Shown piece after piece: positions 22,440-33,739 of a stretch of 64,000 bases of DNA (its first letter is position 1; the number at the start of each line of letters is the position of its first letter). The notes under the pieces are model-generated. The model was not told where the DNA came from and searched no databases. It saw only the letters and a list, made by a program, of their open reading frames with translations. The DNA is taken from NCBI GenBank assembly GCA_030280995.1, contig JASXTE010000008.1:22867693-22931692 (forward strand), written 5' to 3'. The stretch comes from Hemileia vastatrix (Eukaryota; Basidiomycota; Pucciniomycetes; Pucciniales; Zaghouaniaceae). Both the position numbers and the translations under genes were made by a program.

Positions 22440-23000
22440 TGAGTTTATTAATATTGTGTGGGAAAGATCTTAAAATTTGATTCATACTCTCATGATCCCA
22501 AGCTTCCTCTGATGATGCTTGGCCAAATATTTGCAGAACTTCAGGAAAATTTTGGGCTAAGTGGACATTAGGCTTAATGTGAATTTGTGGCCAAAATTTT
22601 CCATGGAATTTTTATACTCCTTCAGCTAATCATGAAGACATATAATTTCATCTTCATTGATTTAAAAGTAAGTTAAAAGGTTTTTTATTGATACAAAAAT
22701 GGAAATACACTTAATTGAATTCTTCTCTTTACTTTCAGAATTTTCAAGAAACCACATCAAATTTTTTTTTAGCAAAATTCATTCTTCTGCCTTGAGATTT
22801 GTTCCAGTCTTCCCTAAATGGTGTGGAACACAGTTGAACCATGAGGTAATGAGTGTATGAAAAATAAAATTTTGAACCATCATTAGATCCTTAGTACTAA
22901 GATCCAAATAAGAAGTTAACTGATCCCCATTTGATTTAAGGTCTAAAACAGGCAGAAAATTCCTGAAATGTGGACTCTAAGGAAGATATTTATTAGGGAA
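22440..23000 (-). pseudogene. Tnp2-type transposase C-terminal relic of element C
   Basis: Frames on the minus strand give FLPVLDLKSNGDQLTSYLDL, MMVQNFIFHTLITSWFNCVP and LKAEE, and after a break FHGKFWPQIHIKPNVHLAQN FPEVLQIFGQASSEEAWDHE. The motif KPNxHLxxxFPExxxxFG is the same place as KPNLHITQHYPEMIKRLGPP in the element D transposase (about 52013-52075), and LKAEE matches LKAAEWH there. Several stops and shifts are present. It identifies element C as a once-coding Tnp2 element. Confidence 0.6.
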
Positions 23001-23009
23001 AATTTTATC

Positions 23010-23950
23010 TAATGATGATTCAGCTATAATTACTTGAAATATCTACATCAGAACTATATTTTTTATTATATGAGCTGGGTCCAACACCTAGTGGATCAGA
23101 ACTTTCTGATGGTCCAACAATTTTTAGAGCTTCTTTTGCATTCTCTCAACAAATTTCATCATAAGATAATTTTTGCTTGAGGTCTGTTCTCAGTGGTGGT
23201 ATCACTATGCAAACTGTACTCTCTTTTTTCTTCTTTTACTTGAGGCATGAGAGGAATAATTTGAGGGGAAAGATGGTATTTTTGAAAAAAAGTTCCCTTT
23301 GTGTGAATTCTGTCTTTGAGTGTGAACCTTTCTCTTTCTCTGTATTGTAGTTTAGTAGTCTTAGTCAACATTGTGTTGTTTTCTATTGTTTTATATGGTG
23401 CGATTTGTCATATAATCAAGCCTCTTCTTGCTTTTTCCATTTTCCCAATCAAAATTTTTTTCTCTCTATTCTCTTTATCACTTCCATTTCTCCCTCCTGT
23501 ACACTGCTTCCCCCTTGGCTGAAACTTACATTCCTTTAATTTGTTGGGGATAATAGAGTCCTTTTTCCAGGTTCTTTCCTTTTACTTTCTGCTTATTCTT
23601 TTAATCCTAACCACAGAAACTCATCTTTTTGTACCTTCTTATTTCATCACATGCTTTTTTGTAGTTGTTGTAAGGTGCACAGTTGCTGATTGACCTATTT
23701 TTAGGTATGTTTGTTTTTGAAATGATATACAAGTATTTTTACCTCTATTATCTTTATCCCCTGCATCAATCCCTCCTGTTAACTTCTTCCGCCTTGGCTG
23801 CATCTGACAGTACTTGCTGCATGTAGGGAGAATAGAGTATTCTTTCCATTTTTATCACATGCTTTGTTGTAGTTTATTTTTGAAAGGTGAAAAGTTTCTC
23901 ATTGACATTTTTTTCACCTTCCCCTGTGCTAAAAAATCTTCATTGATGTC
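23010..23950. other. decayed stretch of element C, no gene called
   Basis: No convincing frame. The minus-strand frame 23159-23371 is Lys/Arg/Glu-rich and may be an upstream part of the decayed transposase. The plus strand is pyrimidine-rich with tandem-like TTTCTTTTCC segments. Confidence 0.4.
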
Positions 23951-23959
23951 TTTTAAAGA

Positions 23960-25090
23960 ATGATAAGGTCTGATAAGAGATAAAGAATCAGGGGAGATAG
24001 AAAATATTTAATTGTTTTGATTGAATATATCTTTCACAGGACAGCCCAAATTAATCAATGGGTTATAGTCAGGAATAAGATTAATTATGTTGGGGAGAGA
24101 CTCAAGTCCTTGGGAGATAGTTGTTAGTAAATTAGAAAGATAGAAATTCAAAATATTAATTAGTAGGGGGAAGTTTGTATCTTTTTGGGGTAATAATGTA
24201 TCTTCAACTCATATAGAGGATGAATCCTGCCCTAGAAGCTAAACCCCCAACAGGAGAAAAAAAAGTTTGATATCCTGAGAGGCCAATTATTACATAGAGG
24301 ATGTGGGAATTAGAAGGGCACTGTTTACTAATGTTAATATGAGTTGAATGTGCCCTAGCCCTGATAATATGTTATGTATGAGAGAGATGAAGTGAAAAAG
24401 GTTTCTCAATAAAACCTGGGAAGCTTCTGAAGTCAGATATGTGAAATTGAAGTAAGCTAATACAGATGGGAGAGGAATTATACAATGATTCCATCTTGAA
24501 TATAAATTAATTATGAGAGGAAAGACAATAATTCAGGAATAAATTACTATTTATAAAAGACTAAAAACATTTCTTGGAAAAGTAATTCACATGATTTGAA
24601 TGATGAACAGATTTCCAATAATTTTCAGATATTTTTCAATCACTCTAGGTTGAGATAAACCATCAGGAAATATGTCAGAAGCTAATATTAACTGAATTAT
24701 AATTTGTACATAGATTGAAGTCACAAGAGGTCCTGCTTGACCAATGAAAATTTGAAAAATTAATGATTGGTTTTTTCATGTATAATTTGAACTCCACTTG
24801 TTTAAAATATGAATTAAGGTTTTCTCCCAAATTAAAAGAATAGATTAGGAAAAATTGAAAAATAAAAAAATACTGAAACTTCCACTTTTACAAAAGAAGA
24901 AACCAAATTTTTGACTTGGGAAAAATGCTTCCGGAAACATAAATACATCCAGTAATTTTCTCATGTTTCTATTATCTAGTATTGAAATAAAAATGCAGGA
25001 TCTGAAGGGCCTGGAATATGCTCTTACTTTAAAGTCCTGTTTTAAAAAGCTGCACAAAAATGAGTTAAAATAAAATTGGATCTCATTCAA
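23960..25090 (-). pseudogene. decayed gene of element C, unidentified
   Basis: Minus-strand coding-like pieces occur in order: MNEIQFYFNSFLCSFL and NRNMRKLLDVFMFPEAFF (25090-24845); IGQAGPLVTSIYVQIII and FPDGLSQPRVIEKYLKIIGN (about 24790-24600); and ESLPNIINLIPDYNPL (about 24100-24020). Stops separate them. The pair RKLLDVFMFP and GPLVTSIYVQIII recalls, in the same order, RMLMRLMIPS and GPTALQTRDISMSTL of the unknown gene at 58184-60613 in element D. That resemblance is weak and needs a profile search. No function is proposed. Confidence 0.4.
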
Positions 25091-25595
25091 AGTATATGAA
25101 AAATCTATTATTGCACATGCCTTGTAATCTTAATTGATTTCTGTTTAAAATCCATAGCACAGGTTCAACTTCTTATAGTCAAAAAAGTGTTAGTAAGTTT
25201 ATGAGATTAAGTATATCTAATAAAATAATTTTCTTTTAATAATAAATATTATATTATATTTTTCCTCTGGAATTCTCTTAAAAAAGTTTTAAATAGTAAA
25301 ACCAGATTTTTATTCACTGAACTCAAGTTCCAGTACAAATAAAGAAATTCATAAAGATACTCAACAATATATATTTACAAAAAACTTCATCAACTTGAAG
25401 TGCTCTACAGTCATGCCCTGGGGTGCCCCACCCTGCCCCCCTTTTGGCAGCCACAAGATCTTGCACAAGCCTCTCAAAATAACACTTCCTTACTTCAATT
25501 TTTCATTCTTACTTAGCATATTTTTATCATATACTCTGAATTTTTTCATAGAATGAAGTTTTAAAATGAATCAGATAAACTTTTCAACATAATTT
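25091..25595. other. gene-free AT-rich spacer in element C
   Basis: No coding frame or repeat of note apart from a short GC-richer island (ctggggtgccccaccctgcc near 25418-25440) containing a small inverted repeat. Confidence 0.4.
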
Positions 25596-25599
25596 TAAG

Positions 25600-26790
25600 G
25601 CAACAAGTTGCCTCATGTTTTCAATAACAGCAGCTCAGAAAAAAAAGAGGCAAAAAATGAGGCACCATGTTGCCCCATATTTCACTCTTTGGTCAAAGGC
25701 AGATGTGACATACACTAGGGTTCATCTACATAAATATGAGGTGGCATGCTGCCTCATTGTTTAATTTCTGGTAAATATTGAAAGTAATGGGTAGGTTAGT
25801 TGCTTACATGCATACATGAGGCGACATGTCACCTCATATATGCATGTGGGAAACTTGCTCTCTCACATTGAAAAAAAAAATACAAATAAAAACTGAATAT
25901 TTACTTTGCATACATGAGGCGACATGTCGCCTCATGTATGCATGTGGGAAACTTGCTTTCTCACATTGTTAAAATAAAAATTATACAAAATAAAATTAAA
26001 TATTGTAATTTCATACATGAGGCAACATGTTGCCTAATGTATGCAATAACAGAAGCTCAGAAAAAAAACAGGCAAAAGATGAGGCACCATGTTGCCTCAT
26101 CTTTTGCTTGTTGTTCAAAGGAAGTTGCCACATACACTAGGCCATATTTTCTCAAAAAGATGATGTGGAATGTTGCCTCATCTTTTTCTTTCTGGAACAT
26201 AGTGAAGGTAATAGGTAGGGCAGTTGTTTACATGCATAAATGAGGCAACATGTTTCTTCATGTATGTATGTGGGCAACTTGCTTTCTCACATTTAAAAAA
26301 AATACAAAAAAAAACATAATATTATAATTGCATACATGAGGCGACATGTCACCTCATGTATGCATGTAAACAACTACCCTACCCATTACCTTCACTATTT
26401 TCCAGAAAGCAAAAGATGACACAACATTCCACCTCATCTTTATGCAAATATGGCCTAGTGTATGTGGCATCTTCCTTTGACCAACAAGCAAAAGATGAGG
26501 CAACATGGTGGTTCATCTTTAGCCTGTTTTTTTTTCTGAGCTGCTATTATTGCATACATGAGGCGACATGTCGCCTCATGTATGCAATTACACTATTCAA
26601 TTTTATTTTGTATAATTTTTATTTTTACAATGTGAGAAAGAAAGTTGCCCACATGCATACATGAGGCGACAAGTGGCCTCATGTATGCATGTAAGCAACT
26701 ACACTACCCACTACCTTCACTATTTGCCAGAAAGTAAAAGATGATGCAACATGCCACCTCATCTTTAGGCAAATTTACCATGTCCTGGCG
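25600..26790. repeat. palindrome block of element C
   Basis: At least six copies of a 32-36-bp palindrome built from GCATACATGAGGCGACA and its reverse complement. Perfect copies lie at 25908-25941 and 26551-26586; variants at 25811-25842, 26011-26044, 26330-26363 and 26654-26689. Between them are gatgaggcaccatgttgcctc palindromes. The whole block is an imperfect inverted duplication: the order of segments around 25600-26240 is mirrored in 26330-26780. Variants at the core change GGCGACATGTCGCC to GGCAACATGTTGCC, that is CpG to CpA/TpG. Open frames through it (for example 25914-26243) are repeat artefacts. Confidence 0.85.
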
Positions 26791-27485
26791 ATATGAATAA
26801 ATGAGCTGCATCATGTCATGAGGACATGGTAGATATTTTGTATGTACAAAAGTGTGCCAACATATCATTAAGGTACTATGTCTGATTGAAACATATTGGT
26901 TAGAATATGTAGGAGAACATGTAGCAGCATGTTGCCTCATGTTTTACATATCTTGTATAGCAAATTATCTTGTGATTGGATGGATGAAATGCTATTATGG
27001 GAAGGGTTTGATGAACTTTTCAATTTTAGATGAAAGTATTATAGATGAGGCAGTTTTCAGATCTCTTCAGAGGTGCAGCACATGAGAAGCTAATAAATTT
27101 TCTTATATAGCTAATGATAAATAAACCTATTCTTAAAAGATAGAAAAGGTGAATCTGAAAAAATTGAAGTTAAACTTTCTAAAAGAATAGAATTAATAGT
27201 ATTGTTTATATAGCTCTAAAATAGTTATTATAAATTAAAATCACATTTTTTAAGTTGTGTGATGGAATAATCAAAATTTATTCATATTTTTTGGTCCCTG
27301 AAATAACTGGATTTTTTAAAGATATCTGTATTCACTCTGATACTGAGGAAAGACAGGATGGGAGTAGTGTCATAACTCCAATCCTATGGAGGAGTGCTTG
27401 TTTTACTTGACGTTTAAATAAACTTAAAAAAGGGTGGATGTCTAAATTTCTTTCAAGTTTTCAATCTCAATTATATAAGTAAGCT
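26791..27485. other. element C spacer, no gene called
   Basis: AT-rich, with one more short palindromic site (gcagcatgttgcctcatgt near 26920-26940). The plus-strand frame 26852-27085 crosses the repeat margin and has no recognisable domain. Confidence 0.35.
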
Positions 27486-27489
27486 ATCA

Positions 27490-27875
27490 GGAAAAGGTTG
27501 ATCAAAAATTGAAGGTCCCTAAACCCCCAGAAATGGAAGGTGTTCAGCCTTTTTCAGGGCCCAGGAGCTTTCCTATGGATGATATTGTTGAAGAAGATTT
27601 TACTGGGAAACTTCCAAAAGTCTTTCTAGAAGAAACGCACAATTGTAATTTGTCTGTGACAGAGTAGTTCATTTTTGATATTGAGAAAAAGGTCATTTTG
27701 GAAGATTTATCAACTTTTATAGAACTTTACTATTGTAAAAGTCAAGCTAGTTTGAAAGCAGAACAGCTTGAGTTTTTACAGAAGGATAAATTGTCTCATT
27801 TATTTATACTAACTGCAGCTGTACTGTTTTTAACAAAAAAGAATTCTAGTTTTAATCCTTATTTTTCATCATAGC
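27490..27875 (+). pseudogene. coding-like remnant in element C
   Basis: An open plus-strand frame with one TAG near 27664 reads KVPKPPEMEGVQPFSGPRSF, DDIVEEDFTGKLPKVFLEET, then FIFDIEKKVILEDLSTFIE and ASLKAEQLEFLQKDKLSHLF. Composition is protein-like (acidic, amphipathic) and unlike the flanking AT-rich DNA. I do not recognise it. It could be an internal exon of an element-encoded protein. Confidence 0.4.
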
Positions 27876-27879
27876 ATAG

Positions 27880-28838
27880 AGCATACATGTAATCGGTTAA
27901 AATACTTTAAATTTCCCCTCCCCAAGTTTCTAAAATTACCCTTTAACTAAAATAATTATAAAAAAGTTTAAATAAAATCAGATTGAGTGCTATAAGGTAC
28001 CTGATTAGCTAGTTATATTTGGTGAAAGTACACTTTTTTCTTGCCTATTTATATTTTTATCTGCTCTTTCATATTTTTTTCAAATCCTTTTGTTTATCAC
28101 TATAGGGTAAAACCTCAAATGATCAAATCATCTATTTTTTTTAGATTATGGTGAATTATATTCCTGAAAATATGATTCAATTTTAAAAATTACAGGTTTC
28201 AGATTAATCTGAATGAGTGCATTATTATATATATATATATATTTATAAAATTTCAAGTATAAGTCTTTTTTAAATTGAGATTCTAACTCTTATACCATAA
28301 AAAATTCATCAAGTAATTTAAAAAATTTCACATTATTTTCTAGAATTCATTTTGAAAATATGGTAAAATTAATAATATTATATTATTTCATGTAGTAAAA
28401 TTTTTAATGATTAAATTAAACCCACACTTACTTCACAAAAACAGGGTATGAGAATTTTATATGTTCTTTCATTGAATTTTGTCCTGGTAAAGTCTATGTT
28501 TCCAGCCTGCAGAAAGAAAATTATGAAAAGGTATTGCATGGCCTGAAATAAATGTTGTAAAGGAACTTAGTATGAAGGACTTCTTTCCTGGAAAATGAAG
28601 CTAATATAGAACTAAGGCAAATTTTTTGAAAATTACTCAAGTTCAAATCAGATAGACAGCTTCAACAATAAGCATTGAGATATAATTTCTCTAATTTTTT
28701 TTGGTACAGTGACATTCACAGTTTTGGTTTGGCTTGTAACTACTTTAAGCAAAATATTTCCTTCAAAGGTTACTTCTGATGTTACTTTAAGATACCTGAA
28801 AAACCACTTGACTGCAAGTCGTCTAACTTTTGACCTGG
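27880..28838. other. right non-coding arm of element C
   Basis: AT-rich with no gene; includes an (AT)n run near 28228-28244. It ends in the terminal inverted repeat that finishes at 28839. Confidence 0.5.
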
Positions 28839-28839
28839 T

Positions 28840-29100
28840 GAATAGAGTATCTAGAAGGAAGATAAAAAGTTTGTTCATGAATGATATGAAATTGGAGAAG
28901 ATTTTGAACAAACCTTTTTTTGCAATCAAAATAATGGTTCCCATCATGAGCAGGCTTTTTAATCAAAGGTATAGTTGTTCCATCAACAAAACCTACACAG
29001 CCAGGGAAAACTTCAGCTTACATTACTTGAGAGGATTCAAGTCGTTGTTCTGGAGTTGGCCAAGAAAGTTTTTGAGACTTGAGGGAAAGGATATTAATGT
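28840..29100 (-). pseudogene. Harbinger DDE transposase, N-terminal half
   Basis: Minus strand from 29100 downward: SQKLSWPTPEQRLESSQVM, a TAA, AEVFPGCVGFVDGTTIPLIK with the first catalytic Asp, then PAHDGNHYFDCKK. A 64-bp GT-AG intron (28850-28913) joins this to RYSI, which stops at the element C insertion; AVQLICDVN continues at 21484. The region upstream of SQKLSW is cut off near 29100 by the Gypsy-2 LTR. All DDE residues are thus still present in the split gene, but it has stops, a frameshift and two insertions. Confidence 0.87.
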
Positions 29101-29700
29101 CACGCGCCACGTGACACTCGAGGCAAAAGTAGCTCATTAAATCAATACTAAAGGGTTCAAATCCATACTCTAAGCGCAGAAAGCAACTCTCCATAGCAAC
29201 TGGGACTTACCTTTGTGTACTCGCTATTCAATCACGCTAGCCTAAAACTCTAAATCTAAATTAGTCAATCTCTCAATAGTGTGTCTTAGTCTTTTTCCCA
29301 ATAAGCAACGCACAGTGCAATAGTTAATATAATAGTAAATTAAAAGGTTTATGAAACGTCTGTGGGTTATTAAGGGGTAGTGAGCATGGACGGAATGGTA
29401 AGTAAAGGATTAAGGGGTTAACAGATATTAGTGAGGAGGGTCCAGGTGTAACGGATATATTTTAAATGGTTTGTGGTGTGCGGAATAATGGATGGGTATG
29501 AGGTCAATGCGAGGAGGAGTAGAGGATATAAAAAGGGCTGGGTTTTTGGTTCAACATTCCTTAGAATTAAATTATAAAACATATTTATAGTTAATAGTGA
29601 TACAAATCTAAGTTAAAATCATTATTATTGTATCTTTCTTTATTTTCTCAATAATCATATCTAAATCATAAATCTTTGATTGTTGAGTTTCCAACACTTT
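29100..29700 (+). repeat. probable Gypsy-2 5' LTR
   Basis: Begins TGTCACGCGCCACGTGACAC, a TG start with a GC-rich palindrome, where Harbinger homology ends. It contains a TATA box (tataaaaagg near 29528-29538) and an AT-rich leader. The 3' limit near 29700 is approximate (ttccaacactttg) because no second LTR copy is available and no standard tRNA primer site is obvious; self-priming cannot be excluded. Confidence 0.5.
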
Positions 29701-29977
29701 GTGAGATCTTAAGAATTTTAATATTACTGTTCAATTATATTAGAATCCTTCTCGAACATAACTTGAAGCAGTAGTTCTTCCTTCGAGTCATCTTTGAATC
29801 ACTTCCTCAAACTATCCCTCTGTGCTTCGAAGAAGTATCTGAACCTTTTATCTCACTTGCAGGAACATCCTCGACCTTGTGCATAGGTCGTCCGGTGAAA
29901 GTATAATTTAATTCTCCGTAGTTCTCATTCTTTGCACTACTACGTCCCTTTTCAGGTGTTTTCTCTAAATTCTTAAA

Positions 29978-31165
29978 ATGGCACCTGTTCAACGCACTCC
30001 TCCTACAGGCGCTACTACTAGAGCTTGCGCCAGAGGCAGGCCAACAGCCACTAGGCCTGTTTCCCGCACTCACTCCTTGGAGCCACTCGACCTTAGGGAA
30101 CGGCAACATTCAGTCCAATTGGTAGAAGACATCCCACAAGATTTCGATGATTCTAGTGATGATGAAGAAGGAGAGGATACAATGCACGAGGCACCATCCA
30201 CCCCTGCTAACCACCCTTCCGGTCAACTTTCAGAACCTGGACCATCCAATTCTCTAAAAGATTTCATGAGACTTTTCATGAAGACCCTTTCAAATTCAAC
30301 GTCTTCAGAGGGATCTAAATTCAAAACTCCTTCTATGAAATCTCCTGATAAATTCTATGGAGAAAATCCAGACAGATTGCGACCCTTCTTGCAAACCTGA
30401 AAGCTCCTGTTCCATAATGACCCTCAAACCTTCAATAACGACCGATCGAAAGTTGTTTATGCTTCTTCATTCCTGGCCGGAAAAGCAGCAAGATGGTTTG
30501 AACCTTATCTTCTCATGCTCTCTTCAACCGAAACCCACTTACTTATTAATAACTGGGAAAAGTTCAAAGACCAACTCTTCACGTTATTTGGTGACCCTAA
30601 TGAAACTGAAAACGCAGAAATTGAACTTGATTTCCTTCGCATGAGTGATAATGGGAAAGCCTCTGAATATATCTCGAACTTCAGAGCACTTCAAACTCGA
30701 GTAGGTTGGAATGATGCTGCCCTTAAGTATCATTTCAAAAAAGTACTTCCTTCGAGGATTCTGGATCAGTTAAATCTTCAAGGTCAGAAGATGACTACTT
30801 TAACAGATTTAATGGATCGAACCCTCGAACTTGACAGCGTTTACCAAGGACGACTTCAACATCGTCGATACGCCAACAAATCTCAAGGCTTAAATTTCAA
30901 ATCGGGACCTTCTTCACACCCACAAACAACTCAATCCTCCTTGACTCAATCCAAACCTATTAAGGGAAAGGACAAACCTCGACCGAAAAGCTCGACCCCA
31001 GTCGATATCAGTAAATTACTGGATCCTAAAGGGGAACTTAAAGAAGCTGAGAGGAAGAGGCGAACAGATAATGGGTTATGTATGTATTGTGGGGGTAAGC
31101 ACAAGCTGGAAGATTGTGTAAAATTGAAGGAAAGAGAAGGTACTAGTTCGAAGCCAAAAGACTAG
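29978..31165 (+). pseudogene. Gypsy-2 Gag
   Basis: Start ATG 29978 (MAPVQRTPPTGATT) follows the LTR leader. An Arg-rich head and an acidic stretch precede the capsid-like domain (GKAARWFEPYL, WEKFKDQLFTLFGDP, LDFLRMSDNGKASEYISNFR). A zinc knuckle CMYCGGKHKLEDC is at about 31078-31116; it has three rather than four residues before His. One TGA (30398-30400) interrupts an otherwise single 395-codon frame (LQT-stop-KLLFHND), probably from CGA. The frame ends at TAG 31163, overlapping pol by about 19 bp in the -1 frame. Confidence 0.9.
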
Positions 31166-32551
31166 TAGATAGTTTACTTGTGTGCAAAGAAAACTATCTT
31201 ATCTCTCCCAGTGCACATAACCTCCATGTCTTAAGGACTGGAGTTGCCTTAAACCGCTTGAGATTCATTCTTTTTAAGGAGGATATCCCCTTCAGTTGTC
31301 TTATAGACTCTGGAGCTTCAATTTCTTTTGTCAGTTTATCTTTTGCCAAGAAGTTACATCTGACATTTACAGATATCGATCAAACTCCAATTTACTTGGT
31401 CAAATCAGAGGAACCCAAATATTGGGTCAGTAAGAAAGTTTTATGGGTTTTCAACTTTCCAAATTTTCCCCCCTTCGAGTGGGAACTAACAGTCTTGGAC
31501 GCCCCAAGGATGGACAATACCATTCTTGGCCATGACTTTTTAACGCATTGGAATCCTGAAATTGATTGGACACGGGGATTGATCACCCCACTGACTAAGT
31601 ATATTTCTGATTCTTCAATGCATGTCAATAGGGAATTAAACAACCCGCCTGACAATGTCCTGTTAGAGGACAAATCTCTGCCAGATGACTTGCAAGCATC
31701 TGACCGTTCTTTAAATGAGCGATTGGCTAACCCTTCTAGCTTGATGACTTCACTCGAAGAGGATTTAAATTGCCTCGAAGTAATCAAATTATGCTCTCTC
31801 AATTCTGGTCTTCCCTCAACAGATTCTCTCGAAGATGATGAGGACGACCAAATCAACGTTGAAGCCATTAAATCGACTCTACCAGAAATCTATCATTATT
31901 TCCTCGATGTTTTTTCAATCCGCAAGGCCAATAAGTTACCACCTCATCGACCCTATGACCATCAAATAGAGTTAATAGGTCCAGTACCTCCGTCAGGTCC
32001 TTTCTATTCTTTGTCGAAGGACAAATCTCAAGTTCTTCGAGACTACATCGCAGAGAATGTAGCCAAAGGTTTCATCAAAGCCAGTAAATCTCCAACCGGC
32101 TCCCCTGTCCTCTTTGTAAAAAAGAAGGATGGTAGTCTTAGGTTGTGTGTTGACTATAGAAAGCTCAACACAGTCACTAAGAAGAATGCATATCCTGTTC
32201 CTCCTATGTCATTGCTTCTTACCCTTTTTAATGGTGCTAATTTCTTTTCTAAAATTGATCTTAGAGGCGCTTACAATCTTATTCGCATTGCGGAAGGTCA
32301 TGAACCACTGACTGCAATGCGCACTAGATTTGGTAGTTTTGAATATTTAGTTATGCCTTTTGGATTGTGTAACGCACCATCTACTTTTCAAACTTTTGTC
32401 AATGACATCTTTCAAGATGTTGTCGAACAATTTGATGTCGTCTATCTAGATGATATTTTAATTTTCTCCAAGACACTAGATGAACATATTCATCATGTTC
32501 GACAGGTTTTAAATCGACTTTGAGGTCATGGACTCTACCCCAAGCATAATA
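31147..32551 (+). pseudogene. Gypsy-2 Pol part 1: protease and reverse transcriptase
   Basis: Open in the -1 frame relative to gag from 31147. It shows retropepsin (CLIDSGASISFVS, about 31300) with an extended linker, then RT: YDHQIELIGPVPPSGPFYSL, SPTGSPVLFVKKKDGSLRLC, NAYPVPPMSLLLTLFNGA, FFSKIDLRGAYNLIRIAEG, YLVMPFGLCNAPSTFQ, and the catalytic VVYLDDILIFSKT (about 32441-32479). TGA at 32521 replaces an expected Arg (LNRL-stop-GHGLYPK). The last codons before element A are PKHN; the 3-bp target duplication ata is 32549-32551. Confidence 0.92.
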
Positions 32552-33720
32552 CACCACGGGAAATCTGGGGGTGAACTGCTAGCAGTTCCCTCTTTTTGAA
32601 ACTATTAGGAATTTGTCAGGAAACTGTTGGGAAACCATCCTGAAACTTTCAGAAAGATGTTTTTAAATCTGATGAAAAAACATTGAAAAAATAAACTGTC
32701 ACAGATTGAATCCAGAACAATCCCTCCTTGAGCAGAGCTTAAGAACCACATTGAACATCAGTTAATCTCAGGTTTGGCAAAAGGTTGAACAACATCACTT
32801 AGCATACCCTAATATTCAAATAATAAACTTGAATATATGTTGCGTGTATGATATAGATGCATATGCATTTGAATTTGCATGGTGGATACTTATTGCATGC
32901 TAAAAATTGATGTGAAATGCCTATCCAAAGTGTATGCATAATGACTATGAAGAATAAATATGCATAAAAAATATGCATATTGAATATGCATAAAAATATG
33001 CATATTGAATATGCATTAAAAATATGCATATCGAATATGCAAAAAAAAGGTGCATATATGTATATGAATAAAATATATTAATATGCATATAAATCTGTAT
33101 AATGAATATGCATAAATATGCATAATGATTGAAAAATGCAAAAAAATGATGCTTAACGAGTATATTTTATGCATAAATAGAAATATGCAATATGAATTCA
33201 TATTGCATACAGATAACACTGGCAAACCAACTTGACCAAAACTCATACTAAATTTTCATTCTGGACTAAAGGTGTGAGGGAAGGAAGAAAAACAGTCCGA
33301 CGTTAGAAAAATGCTACATGCACTCATTTTGTAGCAGAGCAAATGTGAAGTGCTGAATTATGGTTGGTGCCCATAATTTAGTATGATATCATAATTTTAT
33401 TTAATTGTTTTCAATATTGAAAAAACTTTAGGTCGGTTGGTATGGATCTAGCTGTGCCAGGGTCTAATCTAATTATTTTAACAATTTCTTAATAATTAAG
33501 AGGCTTTAATACAAAAACAGGTTGTATTTTTTGTGGGATATTGGATATGATAAGGTCTTTTGTAAAAAAAAACTTATATTGTTTAAAAATATTCCTGAAT
33601 CAGATGTGGGATAATCACTACAAAAAATTGTAGTACTGTGGGCAATAAAATATATGCACAAGCAGTAAAGAAAGGACCAAGTGAACCCTTTTTGTACAGT
33701 GGGAATCATTAGAGTGGAAT
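32552..33720 (+). repeat. element A left arm, inverted copy of window positions 1155-1
   Basis: About 1.17 kb almost identical, in opposite orientation, to the partial element B at the start of the window. It includes an ATGCAT-rich block (about 32930-33130). The two copies form a long inverted repeat about 31.4 kb apart. No coding sequence. Confidence 0.88.
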
Positions 33721-33739
33721 TGTGGATGAAAAATATAAT

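Larger units (their letters stand above)
21488..28839. mobile_element. element C, 7.35-kb CACC-ended DNA transposon
   Basis: Inverted termini CACCAGGTCAAAAGTTAGAC at 21488, and the same sequence reversed ending at 28839 (about 40 bp, one mismatch early). They are flanked by a 3-bp duplication aat (21485-21487 and 28840-28842). Removal restores the Harbinger transposase in register (RYSI before, AVQLICDVN after). A second inverted block lies close to the left end (21490-21565). Inside are decayed coding stretches, including a Tnp2-type transposase tail, and a palindrome block. Termini starting CAC with 3-bp duplications and a Tnp2 relic fit the CACTA/CMC superfamily. Confidence 0.9.
16435..29100. 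mobile_element. PIF/Harbinger-type transposon, split by element C and cut by Gypsy-2
   Basis: Carries the two hallmark Harbinger genes: a Myb/SANT-like protein (16864-18214, +) and a DDE_Tnp_4/HARBI1-like transposase on the other strand (28840-29100 joined to 20930-21484). Between them lie a minisatellite and a Tet-like oxygenase relic. The left end is placed where Gypsy-1 homology stops (TGTTCAGGGATCCG near 16435). The right end is not in the window, because Gypsy-2 begins inside the transposase 5' region. Whether the Tet-like relic belongs to the original element or is a separate insertion is not settled. Confidence 0.72.

Noticed and set aside
25811..26689. Regularly spaced palindromic repeats that could be mistaken for a CRISPR array
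   Set aside because: Irregular spacing, inverted duplication of the whole block, no cas genes, and clearly eukaryotic intron-bearing genes nearby.
25914..27085. Open frames of 77-109 codons over the element C palindrome block
   Set aside because: They are made of repeat units read in frame, with no domain and no consistent start between copies.
28709..29140. A plus-strand frame of 143 codons
   Set aside because: It overlaps the end of element C and runs antisense to the Harbinger transposase N-terminal half, whose motifs are unambiguous on the minus strand.
32799..33246. Small open frames rich in His/Tyr/Phe/Ile on the minus strand, and the matching frame at 645-884
   Set aside because: They are translations of the ATGCAT simple repeat and occur in both element copies only because the DNA is repeated.
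1..33720. A single 33.7-kb composite transposon with 1.16-kb terminal inverted repeats
   Set aside because: Element A has its own two termini (32552 and 40561) and its own ata duplication in Gypsy-2 RT, so the two copies are separate insertions of one family.
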